A stretch of DNA of 64,000 nt from Montifringilla adamsi (taxonomy: Eukaryota > Chordata > Aves > Passeriformes > Passeridae), in NCBI GenBank assembly GCA_017590115.1, contig JAGGNK010008670.1:7820541-7884540 (forward strand), written 5' to 3'. The notes under the pieces are model-generated. The model was not told the DNA's origin. It was given only the letters and a program-made list of their open reading frames with translations, and did no database searches. The position numbers and the translations under genes were made by a program. This document shows, one piece after another, positions 1 to 30,262 of the stretch. Every line of letters begins with the position of its first letter. The stretch's first letter is position 1.

Positions 1-1272
1 AAAAACACAAATGAAGATCTACATCAAACTATTCAATTAAAAATTATACTAGCTACATAGTGGCAAGTTTATTAGAGGTCTGCACACCACTAATTTAAAT
101 GCTGGCTAACCAAATTTTTATGCCAACGTAACTCCATCAATTAAAGGTGACGTTGTAATTTTTTTAATATGTTTTTAACTCTGCTTGTCAGAATAGCATT
201 AACAGCAAGCATAAAATATCTTTATAACAATAAGCATACACCAGTAGATTTTAAGACTCCCTCCTACACCCTTCCTAAGACTGTATCACTGCTACAGAAA
301 AGTACTGCTTTAAATTGTACAGGTGTAGTAGCTAAAGCTGTTACAACACTTGAATACCGAGAAAGCCTGGAAGTACTATTATAAACTGTTCCCTCTGGTG
401 CATAAGACACTGTCCAAGAAACCAATGAGGGCCCCCTTAATTAAACTGATGGAATATATTTTTCTTTTGTTTAGGCAAACAAAACCAGCAAATGTTGTTC
501 TAAACACTGCAGTTTCCCCCTCCAAGAAGCAAGGGAGAAAGTCAGTCGATCTGGGAGTCCACAGCAAATCCTCAGCTACAAGAACAGAGAAAAAGCAAGA
601 TAAACCTTTACAAGATCTTTACTAGGATGACCTCTGCAAGGCCCTCCCTTACAACACTTCTATGAAAAGAACCAACCAAGACCCTAGAACAATTATCCAG
701 AAATTCTCCAACATAATCCCAGCTCAAGAGGCATCAACACCCCCAAGTCTCCCTGCGAACTGACAGCACTTAATGGGTCCTGGACGCCTGAAATCCTGCG
801 GAAAAACTCCGAGCAGCCCCTGGTTCCTGGCAGCCCCTTGCACTCCCTCAGTGGGGCTGCAGGCACAGGGCACAGCCCGGACAGAGCTGCCCACAGCACC
901 GCCGCTGTCCCGCAGAGGTGGCTGAACCCTCACACCAGGTGCCAGCAGCCCCTCCCCGCCGTGCGGGGCCTGCCGGGGCCCCGCGGGTCGGAGCCTGGGC
1001 GGGATCCCGGCGCCCCCCGCTTAGGCCCCTGCCCGAAGCAGCTCCTGCCGCCCGCCCCGCGGCCCCGGCCCGGGCCCCACACGCCGGCCCTGCCGTGCCC
1101 GGCAGGAGGACGAGCAGCCCCCGGGCCAGCACATCGTGCCCGGTTGCGGAGCCCCCGACACCGGCCATTCGGCCGCTCCCGGACACCCAGCGCGCCACGA
1201 CCAGGCCGCGCTGCCCCTGCCCGGCCCCGAGGCGCCATGCTGGGCCCAGAGGGGCCCCGGGCGGCCGCTCAC
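1..1272 (-). other. Left part of DCUN1D1 intron 1
   Basis: This is everything left of the ATG|GT donor. The first 800 bases are AT-rich and the last 450 are part of the CpG island. I saw no further exon with good splice sites. The open frames between 838 and 1272 follow from the GC composition and are present on both strands. Confidence 0.5.
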
Positions 1273-1640
1273 CATGGTGGGGGCTGTGCGGGCCTCTCCC
1301 CTCCCGGTTCGGGCGGACACTGAAGGCGGCGGCGGCGGCGCTTCCTCCGGCGGCGGCGGCTCCCGGCTCCTCACGGGCCCTTCCGCCGCCTTCCCCCGCT
1401 CATGCGCAGTGTGGGGAGCCGGGAACCCTCACGGGGGGCGGCCCCGGCCGCGTTCCCCGGGAGCGGCGGCAGCGAGCGGCGGGCGGCCCTCGCTCGGCGC
1501 TGAGGTCGCGGCGAGCACCGGGGCGGCCTCAGCCCGAGCAGGGAAGGGAAGGGAAGGAAAAAGTCACTCCCGGCCTCCTGGAGGCTGTTATGGGGTGGGC
1601 TTGGGGCTAGGAAGGGATGCGGCGGGGGCAGGCGGGGGTG
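820..1640. promoter_or_regulatory. CpG island / promoter of the DCUN1D1-position gene
   Basis: Dense CpG and GC boxes surround the minus-strand first exon. A CATGCGCAG stretch at 1401-1409 matches the 3' half of the NRF1 palindrome, about 130 bp upstream of the ATG. A polypurine run (repeated GGGAA) lies at 1543-1561. CpG density falls after about 1800. No TATA box is apparent, as usual for such promoters. It may also drive transcription to the right, but I could not define a rightward gene. Confidence 0.75.
1273..1410 (-). CDS. DCUN1D1: DCUN1D1 first exon (5' UTR plus start codon), gene continues off the left edge
   Basis: On the minus strand a Kozak-like CCCCCACC precedes an ATG at 1275-1273. 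This is followed at once by a consensus splice donor (ATG|GTGAGC), so only the initiator methionine is coded here. The upstream exon sequence is GC-rich with GGC-repeat runs, typical of a housekeeping 5' UTR. The identity comes from position: the next three genes rightward are MCCC1, LAMP3 and MCF2L2 in the order and strand of human 3q27, where DCUN1D1 is the neighbour. DCUN1D1 is a co-E3 ligase that promotes NEDD8 attachment to cullins through a C-terminal PONY domain, after an N-terminal UBA-like domain. None of those coding exons lie in the window. The transcription start (right end) is approximate. No protein sequence beyond Met can be checked, so the name is an inference. Confidence 0.6.
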
Positions 1641-4600
1641 CGGGGTCCCAGCGGCTCCTCACCCCGGGACCCGCTGTTCTGTCGGGAAGACTCCCTATGT
1701 GTTCCTGTTTCGTCAATATCGAAAGGTCAAACGCTTTTCGAGCCGCCAGTGTGAGCGCCAGGGTCGTGTGGCCGCCGTTCTTAGGGGCCTGAACCCGGAA
1801 AGGGTGAGATGGGAAAATCCCCCGGGCTTTCCAGGATGGATTCGCAGAAGAGGCAAAATCGCTTGCTGAGCAGCCACGGAGACCTGGGGAAGGTGAAGGC
1901 TCGGGGCAGCAGCTTTACAGAGGAGCACCTCCACACCTGTAAGATTTCCCTGATTTCCCTGCTCCAGGCTGTGATCTGCTCTGGGCAGCTGTGGCCAGAT
2001 GTAGCTCTTCCTGCAGTAGCACAGCTGTGCTAGCAGAAGGGGATGCAATGGTTAAATCACGGTTTGTACCACTATCCCAGACAGTTGTTTTTTCCCAGGA
2101 AAGCTTACTCTACCTACTGCAGGCTTTTGGCAGCCGAGGGAGTTTGGGGAAGCAAAATACTTGCTGATAAAACTCACAGTGGTGGCAAACTGCTGTTGTG
2201 AAGGACAAAGGTTTGAGATCTGATCTTGTTCTCTCATCTCCTGCTGAGATTGGAGCTATTAAAGTAAGCTTCTGTATTTATTATGACTGGTATGATTGCA
2301 CACACCGCAGAGAAAGTAAGACTTCAAAATGCCATTCCTCATCATGGATGTCCACAGTTTATGTATGTGTTTTTATAGAAAAGGGTCTGAATTGTTTCTT
2401 GCTTACTTTCCTGAAAATCAGAGCAAAGCTGAGATGGGAGTGTAAGGAGTTCAGTTGTATTTGGTGAGGAAAATCAGGCCTGTCCTGTGAAGTGTCCAAT
2501 TTTGCTGGTGTATGAAACAGTAAAATTAAGAGCTTGATATCAAGTATATGGGAATATAGCTAAATTCAGCTATTCTTGGAGACAGCAGTTGCCTGGATAC
2601 CTTGAATACTACCAAAGAGCATAATTTTGAAATTGGGGGTGGATGCAAATTGGCCAGTGAACAGCCATGAACACTGCACACCAGCCCTGCCCTTGTAACC
2701 ACGGCAGGGGAGGCAAAGCCAAACCTGGAAATCTCTTTGATTGAGGTAGCTAATTGCCATCACTGTAACATGCTGTGACAGCCCTCCTGCCAGCTGAAGA
2801 CACAGTTTAGACCTGGAGAATTATTGTGACATGTAACAATAATCTGAGGGATGAGCTGTGCATGCAGGAGACTCCTCAGGAGAGAAAGGATTTTTAAAGC
2901 GACTTGTTTTTTTCTAATACCTGCAGGACTTGCAGGTTTCTTGTAATGCAGGGACTCTTAGTGGGTTTTTTGAGTGTATGGGGGCACACTGTATTTGTAT
3001 TTAGTTTTTTGACTGGCTTTTGGTTTGATCTCCCTAAGTTACTAGATTGCTCTATATTATGAATTCCAGTTGTAGAAGGTATGGAAAATCATACTTAACC
3101 ACTTCTGAGCAGGGCAGATAACGAGATAATCCTGTGATATAAGTTATAAAAATGAAATATAGTTAAAAATGTGAAATACATATTGCTGCTATTCCCAGCA
3201 TGCATACTATTTCTTGTGGGTTTTTTTCCAATTCAAGATCACTCCTCAGGTGATACTGTACCTGAGAAAAGGAGTGACTTCCTGCTGTCATTTAGGTCAT
3301 AAGTCTAGTGTTACTGATTTTAGTGGGAGCTGCAGTGTTCTATATTGGTTTCCAGAGTGCTTCCATGGGGATATGGCTGAGTTTCTGAATCTGAGGTTAC
3401 CTTACCCAGAACTCTTGGCCACCATGGTCTGACTAGACTGAGTTATTCTCCAAACACAGCTCACTGCAGTGGGCAGGCACACACTTCAGGACACAGCCAG
3501 ATTGCCCCAATTCCACCTGTATCCTGGTTGATCCTGCCTACAGATGGAGATGGGTACTTACATGCTGTGTGTGCTGTCTGAATCTCGCTCTCACCATGTC
3601 TTAGCAAAACCAGATGCTTTATAAGGAGGCAGCATGAGGCCACCAAAAAGTCTAAGTTACCTGAACTGGGCCTGTTACATGTTGCCTTTTGTGCAGCTCC
3701 CTGCAGGATGGAGCCCAGGTCAGAGCAGGGAGACCCAGCTCTGCTGCTTGTGAACGTGACACGTGCCCTCAGTGACACAGACGAGAAGGAAATTTCATTG
3801 TGCAATGTGCACGCAGCATAATCACCGTGACCAGGGTAACACGATGACTTGTTCAGTTTATTTTAAGGCTGACACACTTGCCTTGTTTTGTTGTGTGAAC
3901 CAATGATGTTTTATCTTCTCATGTGAACCCCAGGAAAATGAGGCAGTGATTTTATTTTTTTAAAACCAACTGTGTCAAGTGCATAACTGAATATAACACT
4001 GAGCTGGTTTACACTGACCTGAGCTCTCTTCTTGAGCAGACAAATAAGTCTCATGTTCGGTCAAAGCAGAATCCATTTAGTGTAATCCCCTGGCTGAGAA
4101 CTTAGAGCACTTTCTGAGGAAGAGGCCCAAAGCTTTATGAAGGATAACAATAACTTGGGGCAGCTTGGGCTGGACATGTCTTTCTAACCAGATCTTTTTA
4201 CTTTGTGCTCTAGCAAATGAAACCACCAAATCATCATATACTGATGTAAACAGCCATAGGGTGATTACAGCTATGACCCTTTGCCTGCAAACTGACCCCA
4301 TGGTTAAGAGAGAACAAAAAGTCCCATGAGCTATCCTGCACAAGGGTAGTTAATGCCACCCTGTAGGCATCCAGAGGTGCAGACCCAATGGTCTCCTGCT
4401 GTGCTGTTCAGCTGATACAGTTGGAATGTCTCTATCAGCCCATTATGGGTTTTTTTCTGCATTGAAGGAAGCACAGAGGAAGTAAACAGTGAGTCTTCCT
4501 GTAGGTGTCTGAGCAATTTAACCTGCAGTGACACAGCACCAATATCAGAAGATTGTTGTTGATAGGTTGCAGGGAAGGGTGTTCACCTTCTATTAAGTTT

Positions 4601-5880
4601 TTCATCCTTCCTGCATTACACAACAGGTTAACAAGTTACTACACCCAGTCCAAGGCACTGTTAGGAGCAGTTTTCCATGTGACAGCATCTCTGGGAGGGA
4701 GCAGGACAGCTGTATGTGACAAAGCAAAATCAGGTCAGAAAGGCTAAGAAAATCTGAAAATTTCACATGTATTCCACTATACTCTGGCAGGTCTGAATAA
4801 ACTGAGACTTCCCAGGACACCTAAAAGGCAACAGACTGCTAGGCTTCTGTTTTTTTTTTTTTAAACTATTAAGTACTGAGAAATGTGTACTAAAAGCAAG
4901 TCATTTTAAGTAATATGAGTTAGCAAATGGGAGGGCAATAAGAATTGACATAGCTAGTTGATTTTCATATGGACATTTTTTAGTTCAGAACTTCTGTAAT
5001 ACAAGGTACAATGCTTGTAACCAGAATTCTTTGAAACTTTCCCAAGCTGTGATCCACACAGCGCCATCACAGCTTCATGATTAAAACCTACACCTTTGAA
5101 CTGCAAGCAGCTTTCCATTCTCACTACAAAGAATTGCAGGTGATTTCAAGAATCTAGAAGACTGAGACATCAATCACCCTATCCCAGTGATTTTCCGTAT
5201 GTGCCATTTGTAATTGTTCAATGTAATAAAAATCAGCCATCCCAATGCAAAGCACATACTTTGGTATTGGTATACAAAACAATAATTTAAGTTAACTTAT
5301 ATTGGAGGTAGAGTCTTTTGCCTTGAAGGTAGGCACACTGCAGATGTACAAGGCAAGAGTAGTAAGATGGCTCTTGGCTCCTGCCATGTTACACACATTC
5401 AGCCTTTTCCACTCCTCCTTGTAACAGCAAACTGATTCTTGGGCTCATGTCTACACCACCTGGCCAAAAATATTGTCCTGATTGTAACCTCTGTGCACAT
5501 AACTGGCTGCCTGCAACAATACAGTGGGGCAGGTCTCAAGGAAAATGTGTATCAGCCACATTTGTATGTAACAGCGCTGGGTTTAAATGGGTTTATTCTT
5601 GTATTTTACCTCATTTTACAACTCTGTAGAGCAGCAGCTGTGTCTGATGTTTCTGGGATGCTTAGCCCAGGACACTGAACAGGCTTGGGGTGTTTGGTGG
5701 CAGATCCCACCCAGTATTGGTCGCTGAGTGTTCCTGTGTGTGAGTGAGCAGAAGGGGACAGTCCAGGAGAAGATGTCACCTTCCTTTTCAGAAAGGCCAA
5801 AGAGGGATGCAGCTGTCAGCCTTTTTCACCACTCTTTGGAGCTTTGCTGTGGCACCAGAACTGTTAAAAGGAAAAGAGGC
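1641..5880. other. Intergenic, nothing recognised
   Basis: This AT-moderate single-copy-looking sequence lies between the DCUN1D1-position promoter and the retroviral remnant. Scattered frames under 115 codons occur on both strands and none resembles a known protein or has a convincing exon structure. A T-run of about 12 lies near 4850. Confidence 0.6.
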
Positions 5881-5975
5881 TGTCATGGTTTAACCCCAGC
5901 TGGCAGCTAAGTATCACACAGCTGCTCACATCCAGTAGGATGGGGAGTGAAGGAAAATGGGATCTGCCCCTTTAC
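5881..5975 (-). repeat. Truncated LTR end (solo fragment, second copy)
   Basis: The plus strand begins TGTCATGGTTTAACCCCAGC and continues through a degraded version of the same block that ends the LTR at 6578. Similarity fades at about 5975, so only the 3'-terminal ~95 bases of the LTR remain. Confidence 0.7.
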
Positions 5976-6555
5976 AGCTTGATGGCATTAGGATGCACTG
6001 TGCACAGGTATCTGCTAGAGCCTTACACTCCTGTGGGTCTGTTGTGCCAGGCCATCTGATCCACACAGTCCTACAAACCTGGCTGTCCCTCTCCTCCACC
6101 TGGCTGGAGGCAGGGCCCCTCTAGTACTGGTCTTAGGATTCCCTGCTTCTTGTAAAAATGTGTTTGAATTTTTTTCCATAGGATCAGGAGTAAGATCAGC
6201 TCTTCCTCTGTGTGGAGAACTTCCCCCTGGAGACTGGAGCAGCAGTTTTCCCAGAAGAACCCCCATTTGTGATTGTTTTTTCTTTGTTTCAGAACCAGCA
6301 ATTCTATCATATCATAGGCCAGTGTAATAAAGTACAACAGAATCGACCTTAGCCCAGCCCTCAGAGGTGATAAACAGCACAAAGGCGACTTGGACACCAA
6401 GGGCATCATCACATGACACAAACCTGGGAACAAGCACAACAGCTCTGAGAACAAACAACACTGTGGCCACTGACTATTAAATTAATATAATGAATGCTTG
6501 TAACAAATCTGTTTTACACAGTCTGGTCAGATCTGTTGTTATCTCCACCCTTTGT
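5976..6555 (-). other. Internal sequence of the ERV remnant
   Basis: This is about 580 bp between the primer-binding site and the residual second LTR. It holds one open frame of 127 codons on the minus strand (6071-6454). That frame has a hydrophobic, leucine-rich first half and no protein motif I can name. It could be leader sequence or a relic of coding sequence; I do not assign a function. Confidence 0.4.
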
Positions 6556-6573
6556 GCCTCACATCGGGCACCA
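6556..6573 (-). other. Retroviral primer-binding-site-like sequence
   Basis: On the minus strand, five bases after the LTR end, the sequence reads TGGTGCCCGATGTGAGGC. It has the invariant TGG start of a PBS and resembles the complement of the 3' end of tRNA-Lys, with a few transitions that could be decay. This marks the LTR at 6578-7128 as the 5' LTR of the element. The tRNA assignment is from memory. Confidence 0.6.
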
Positions 6574-6577
6574 AAAA

Positions 6578-7128
6578 CGTCACAGTTTAACTCCATCCAG
6601 CAATTAGATACCATGCAACTGCTCATCCACCACCCTCACTTCCTGCTGGGATGGGGAGGAGGATAGGAAAAAAAGAGCAAAACCCATGGGTTGAAGTAAG
6701 AACAATTTAATAATTGAAATCAAATATAATAAGTAATAATACAACTGTGAGAAATGAAACCCAGTGGAGACAGGTGATGCACACTACAGTTGCTCAACAC
6801 ACCCTGACTGATGCCCAGAATGTCCCCAAGCAGCGATCAGTGGCTCCTGGCCAGCCTCCCCCATGTCTGTGCTTGCCACAGTGTTCTGTGGTGTGGTTTG
6901 TCCCTTAGGCCAGTTGGGGTCTGCTGGCCCAGCTCTGCTCTCTGCCAGCTCCTTGTACACCTGTCTGCTAGCAGAGTATGGGAAACTGGGAAACCTTTAA
7001 CTTAGAGCAAGCAGTACTCAGCAACAACTAAAGCATCAGCTTGTTACCAACATTCTCTCATTGACTCCCAAACACAGCCCTGGACCAGCTACTAGGAGGA
7101 AAGGTAACTCCCAGCTGAAACCAGGACA
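6578..7128 (-). repeat. Avian-type ERV LTR, near full length (~550 bp)
   Basis: Read on the minus strand it begins TGTCCTGGTTTCAGC (plus strand ends CCAGGACA at 7128) and ends at about 6578 with ...GTTAAACTGTGACG, the decayed form of a TG...CA LTR. I recognise the series of blocks as a common bird LTR: GCAACAACTAAAGCATCAG, CAGCTCCTTGTACACCTG, the stretch near 6785-6850, and TAAGAACAATTTAATAATTG. On the minus strand the last block supplies an ATTAAA hexamer near the expected polyadenylation position. RepeatMasker would fix the exact family; the adjacent primer-binding site suggests an ERVK-like (class II) element. Confidence 0.8.
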
Positions 7129-8114
7129 CAGATTAAAGTTAAATGCAGCAACCATTAGGATTTTAAAACCCAGCAGGACTCCAGATGTATTTTATTAATT
7201 ACTGCTATAATAAAATACATGGTGTATTCTGGTGTAACCATAACATCCATGTTTGTTTTAATATTAATTCATTGTATAATCAACAGGTCTTTAAGCTAAC
7301 ATCAAATGTCTCAAAATTGCTTTTAGAATCCAGGCTCTCTTCCAAGAAATTCAGTTGGATCACATAAAAATAAATACCAAGGTTTCAATTACCGATTTCT
7401 GAAATGTTCATTTTTTAAACACAGCATTCAGCAGTGCATATTATTTTCCAAATGGAATTCTTAGGCAGAAGGATATGCCCCAGTATTATAGAGGTACTAA
7501 GTGATACTCACCTGCAAGGCATTTGTGTGTAAAAATCTCTACCTGGAACATAACTGTACAAGAAGCTGAAGTATCTTGAGGATGTCGAGAATATACTTTG
7601 TGCAAAAGCTGGTAGTTCAGCATTCTAATGAGCACAGCTGAACTTTTTACAAACAGGACACACAATTCCTGATCTGCTTGAAAAGGATTATCAGCAATGA
7701 ATATACCTTGTGAGAGTGCAATGGTACCTATTTCAAGGGACATATCAACAAGTTACTTCAATAAAAGAGTTCTGTGCCCAGATAAACTTTTTTCCCCCCT
7801 ATCGTAGCTAAATTTTAAAGGTCCTGCCAAAAACCACTTGAGTATTCATTTTTTAGTCAGCATGAAGACTTGAAGCTAAGATTTCCTGGTAACTAGCTGG
7901 TACAATCATTGCAACAAAGGATACAATGCACCCTGGAAACTTTGTAACTCTGAGGTATTGATATTTGATTTATAAAAGGTTAAAAAAAAACCTTAAAAAA
8001 ACTAGAATTAGTCTACATCTGAAATGACAACTTTCCCAACAAGCAGAGAAAATTATTTATAAAACAGTGTGTCCACAAATTTTGCAGTGTTTTGACTGCC
8101 GTCAGCCTCTTTAA
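7129..8114. other. Intergenic, nothing recognised
   Basis: AT-rich sequence with no gene or repeat I can name. The frames present are short and unconvincing. Confidence 0.5.
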
Positions 8115-8220
8115 ATAGGAGGAAACGGGCAAATATCTACCAAGTGACTTGTCTGAAGTCACAGTGAGTCAGTGGCTGAAATAAGAACACAGTCCTGCTC
8201 TCCTGGTTCCCAGTCCAGCA
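8115..8220 (-). repeat. Ancient MIR-like (CORE-SINE) fragment
   Basis: The minus strand carries, in order, the hallmark blocks of the MIR family: a CAGCCACTGACTCACTGTGAC block, ACAAGTCACTTGG, and TTTCCTCCTATTTAAA near the left end. Divergence is high, as expected for an element that predates amniote radiation. The left part before 8115 is less certain. Confidence 0.55.
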
Positions 8221-10985
8221 TGGATTGAGGCTCCACACTACAGAGCTTCCCTGGGTATCGGCCACAGGAACTGGCAGCCACTGGAGAGTGCAGGAGAGAT
8301 GGAGATCCCCACAGGGGAAAACTGAAGTTCACACAGGGCTCTCACTGTGGTCTGGCAGCAGTCACACCACTGGGCAGGATGAGCCATTCCTGGTCCAAGC
8401 TGAGCAGTGCTCCCTGACCCTGTCTCAGAGAAGCCTGAGTCTGGAACACCAACACCCTTGTTCTTTCCTGCAGGCCATCAGCTGTGGCTGAATTAAATAT
8501 CTCATGACACAACCCCCTCTCTCCTCTGGCAGCAAGAAAAAATCATTACAACTAGAATCAGTTCAGATTCATTGTTCCTGTAACATCTGTGACTGTTGTT
8601 TCAGAACTACAGCACTATCTGAAAAGGTAAACTGATAATAAATTAGTAGCAGAGATTACCCCTTTAGCCCAAATGCTAAAATACTGCATTTTAAAAAATT
8701 AAAATTTTTTTCTTAGTCTGCCATTAAGTGTTTTAGAGACAACAGGTGACAGCTATGTTACTAGGGCTCTTATCAATTTACATTTGTAACACAAAAAATT
8801 ATTTGTAATAAACTGAAGATTCACGAATATTTTGTTAACTAAGATACTGGTATAGGAACAACCTACCTTTAATAATTTTTGAGCATCTTCAAGTTCAATT
8901 AAATCACACTGCAGTAAAGCATTTCAAATATGCAAACTGTGACAGTGGCTTCTGCAAGAGATTTCTTAAATAAACAAAACCATCACTATCTGAAAAATCT
9001 ATCTCAGTAGAAACCTACACTGATAAAAACCTAACTGCTAATTTTTGAGAAGTGAGGGAAAATGAAGACTGGTGAGATTATTTGTCTCCCCTGGCTCCGA
9101 AGGGAGGACATTTTGTCACTCCCAGGGAATGTGTTTTGCTGCACTGGCTGTGTGCAGCCAAGCCGTGCAGCCTGAGCGGGCAGAGAACCTCCTGCTGGGA
9201 GTTTCAATGTTTTGGTGCAGATTCAGTGCAGCAAAGTCAGTCTAGAAACAGCCGTGTCACAGAGAGAGAAGAAAATAAATGCCAAGCTGCTGAGTGTCTT
9301 CAGGGCTGAGCTCATGTTTCTGTGTGAGGATTCAATGCTGGATAAAACAAGTGCCTAACCTTACCTGCAGTGAAACCCATCACGAGTGTCTGGATTACTG
9401 CCTCCTAAATGTGATCTGCAGATTGTGCTCATCATCATCAGATGATACAGAAACAGCTGCATAAACCCTCTAATCCAATGCATGAACAGAAGCAACCAAG
9501 CAAAGAACAAAATGGAGAAAAATCAAAACATTCCAAGTTACGTTTAATTTTTATTTGGCAGTAAATAAAAATAATAGTGGCAATATTCTACAAGATGATC
9601 ACTGGAATTTAATTATTTGCTAGATGACCACAGGATTGGAAGGAAAATTGTAAAGTATTAAAATACCCTTTTAATACACTGATCATCCAGAGTCATTGCT
9701 TTTTCACCACTTTTTTTTCTGCATTGCAGACAAGGCTGCACAATTATAAAAGCAGATCAGAGAATTCCCCATGATACTGTATATTGATTCAGAAATGAGA
9801 TTTCAGGTAAGGGTCCATTTGCACAGATTTAACTACAGGCTTGGGATCACTGCAGCATCTGATTGTTCCTTTCTGCAGTATAGAACAGATTATTTAATTA
9901 AATTAGCATATCAAAACTTCACATGATAACAGAACTTCACATTAACTGAAAGATGAAAAGACTTTCAAAGTTTGCAACAATTAAAACATTTTTTTCTTTC
10001 CCTTGTTTCTCTAAGCTGCTGGTTAAATATGTTAAATTTATGGCAAATTTTCAGTATGCTTAGTCTGAGAATTCTTTTTCTTTGCACATCCAAAACCTAC
10101 CAATTTTCTCCTTCTGAAACGCTGAAGATACAGAAGAAAAATCTATTATTCTTAGTAACATTTCATGTTGTTATAAAGACTGTGGTGTACTTCACTTCAG
10201 CCAGTAAGAAATACTTTAGAACATGAACAATATGGTAACAGTAATGAAGATTTTGAAGTCAGTATTGTATTTTGGCACACTAAGTATTAAATAAGCTTAT
10301 ATTTCTCTGTTACTACTTCATGTTTAAAGTTCAAATGGTATTTTTGGAAAGCAGTTACATTTTCACTTTGATTAGTGTAGCAAATGGATTTGAGAAATGC
10401 TTTGTATCACATATTTTGAGGTATATTAAAATAATTTTTGAAATGCAAATTTTCACAACTCATTGAGGTAAACAGGAAAAACGGATGCACCAGAAATGAC
10501 TGAGAGGCATTCTGGGCTAAGGAACAATCCTAAATTCCCTATTAAGGCAAAAACATAAGCCACAAACAGGAATTTCGCCAGAAAATAGAAAAACTGTCTA
10601 TCAGATTTCCTTCAAATCAATTCTCGCATATTTAAGGGAAAAAAGGCAGCTGTGAATAAGTAGGCAGAAGAACCCAACCTGTTTGTACCTTATAGTCCTT
10701 ATTAAACCTCTCTGAACCTTTCAGAGTTTCACACCTTCTTCCAGTCCTTTCATCAGGCAAACAACCACTGGACAACAATCACATAGGTCCACAAGTTATA
10801 AATACAATTACAGTATAGTGATACCCAAATTTCAGTGAATTCAGCATAATTTACAGTCAAACTATGCAGGAAGTGCAGAGGAAACCAATCTCCCATTCAT
10901 ACAAAACAGTCTGCTGAAAATATGAAGAAATCTTCTGGGAGAAAATCAGCAAAGTAGAAAAAATAAAATGCACTTTCCTTGAATT
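8221..10985. other. Region 3' of MCCC1: 3' UTR and intergenic sequence
   Basis: It must include the MCCC1 3' UTR just left of the stop codon. On the minus strand, AATAAA hexamers lie at 10990-10985 (overlapping the stop codon) and at 9555-9550. The UTR end cannot be chosen from sequence alone. No further gene is seen. Confidence 0.5.
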
Positions 10986-29555
<18,570 letters not shown>

Positions 29556-29720
29556 GTTGGGGAGCGCGGGCGGGAGCGGGGAGAGCCCTCAGGGGGAGGG
29601 AGCGGGCGGAGGGAGCGCGTCACGGAGAGGAGAGCCGGGCACGGCCGGGGCCCGCTCGGGGAGAACCGCGGAAATGGCTGTCGGGGGCGGGGCTGGGTGG
29701 CACCGGCGCCGAGAGGGCAG

Positions 29721-30037
29721 ATGGAATAAATTTCGTTTAGATGTGAAACGATGCGTGTCGTTGAAGGGTTGTCGGCCCTATGGGTGCACGGACTCAGGTG
29801 AGCGTGCTCCTTCAGGAATGATATCCGGGGTTGTAGTAGGACAGCGACACACAAAGGTGAGGGTGCTTGAGAAGGGCACGGGCATCCTCGGATAACACAA
29901 CATCTCCAGATCGGACATCAAAACCGCCTTGAAGCAGAGGAAGTCACGGAGCGGGGGGATCAAAAAGCCGTCAGGATCCATTCCGCTCCCTCAGGCTTTG
30001 GAGATGTGCAAGTCACAAAGCCACAGAAGAAGGGAGC
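29721..30037. other. Upstream flank of the MCCC1 promoter
   Basis: Transition from the CpG island to normal composition. No gene or repeat recognised. Confidence 0.4.
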
Positions 30038-30262
30038 CTTCTTCCTTTGGGTTGGAAGGGAGCTTAAAGCTCATCACGTTACATTACGCTCCCTTGAGGA
30101 GGGACATCTCCCTGCAGGCCAGGTTGCTGCCAACCCCATCCAACCTGGCCTTGGATACTTCCAGGGATGGGTCGTCCACAGCTGCTCTGGGCAGCCTGTG
30201 CCAGGGCCGCACCACCCTCACTGGGAAGGATTTTTTCCCCAAATCCATCTGTTTAAGGCCCA
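30038..30262 (-). mobile_element. CR1 LINE fragment (3' end part), minus orientation
   Basis: The plus strand shows the complement of the bird/reptile CR1 3' region: TTTGGGTTGGAAGGGAGCTT, CATCCAACCTGGCCTTGGA, ACTTCCAGGGATGGG, CTGCTCTGGGCAGCCTGTG and CACCACCCTCACTGGGAAG in the standard order. It is 5'-truncated as is usual for CR1. Right end approximate. Confidence 0.88.

Larger units (their letters stand above)
5881..7128 (-). mobile_element. Degraded endogenous retrovirus remnant (LTR, primer-binding site, leader, truncated second LTR)
   Basis: On the minus strand the order is a near full-length LTR (7128 to 6578), a primer-binding-site-like sequence, about 600 bp of internal sequence, and then only the last ~95 bp of a second LTR copy (to 5881). 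The two LTR ends share the motif seen on the plus strand as GTTTAACYCCAKCYRGCARYTA with many differences. No gag, pol or env similarity is visible in the interior, so the element is a non-coding fossil with a large internal deletion. It lies in the intergenic space downstream of MCCC1, in the same orientation as the host genes. Confidence 0.75.

Noticed and set aside
838..1792. Overlapping open frames of 100-230 codons on both strands
   Set aside because: They lie in a CpG island, overlap each other in several frames and have Pro/Ala/Gly/Arg composition expected from GC-rich DNA. No splice or protein support.
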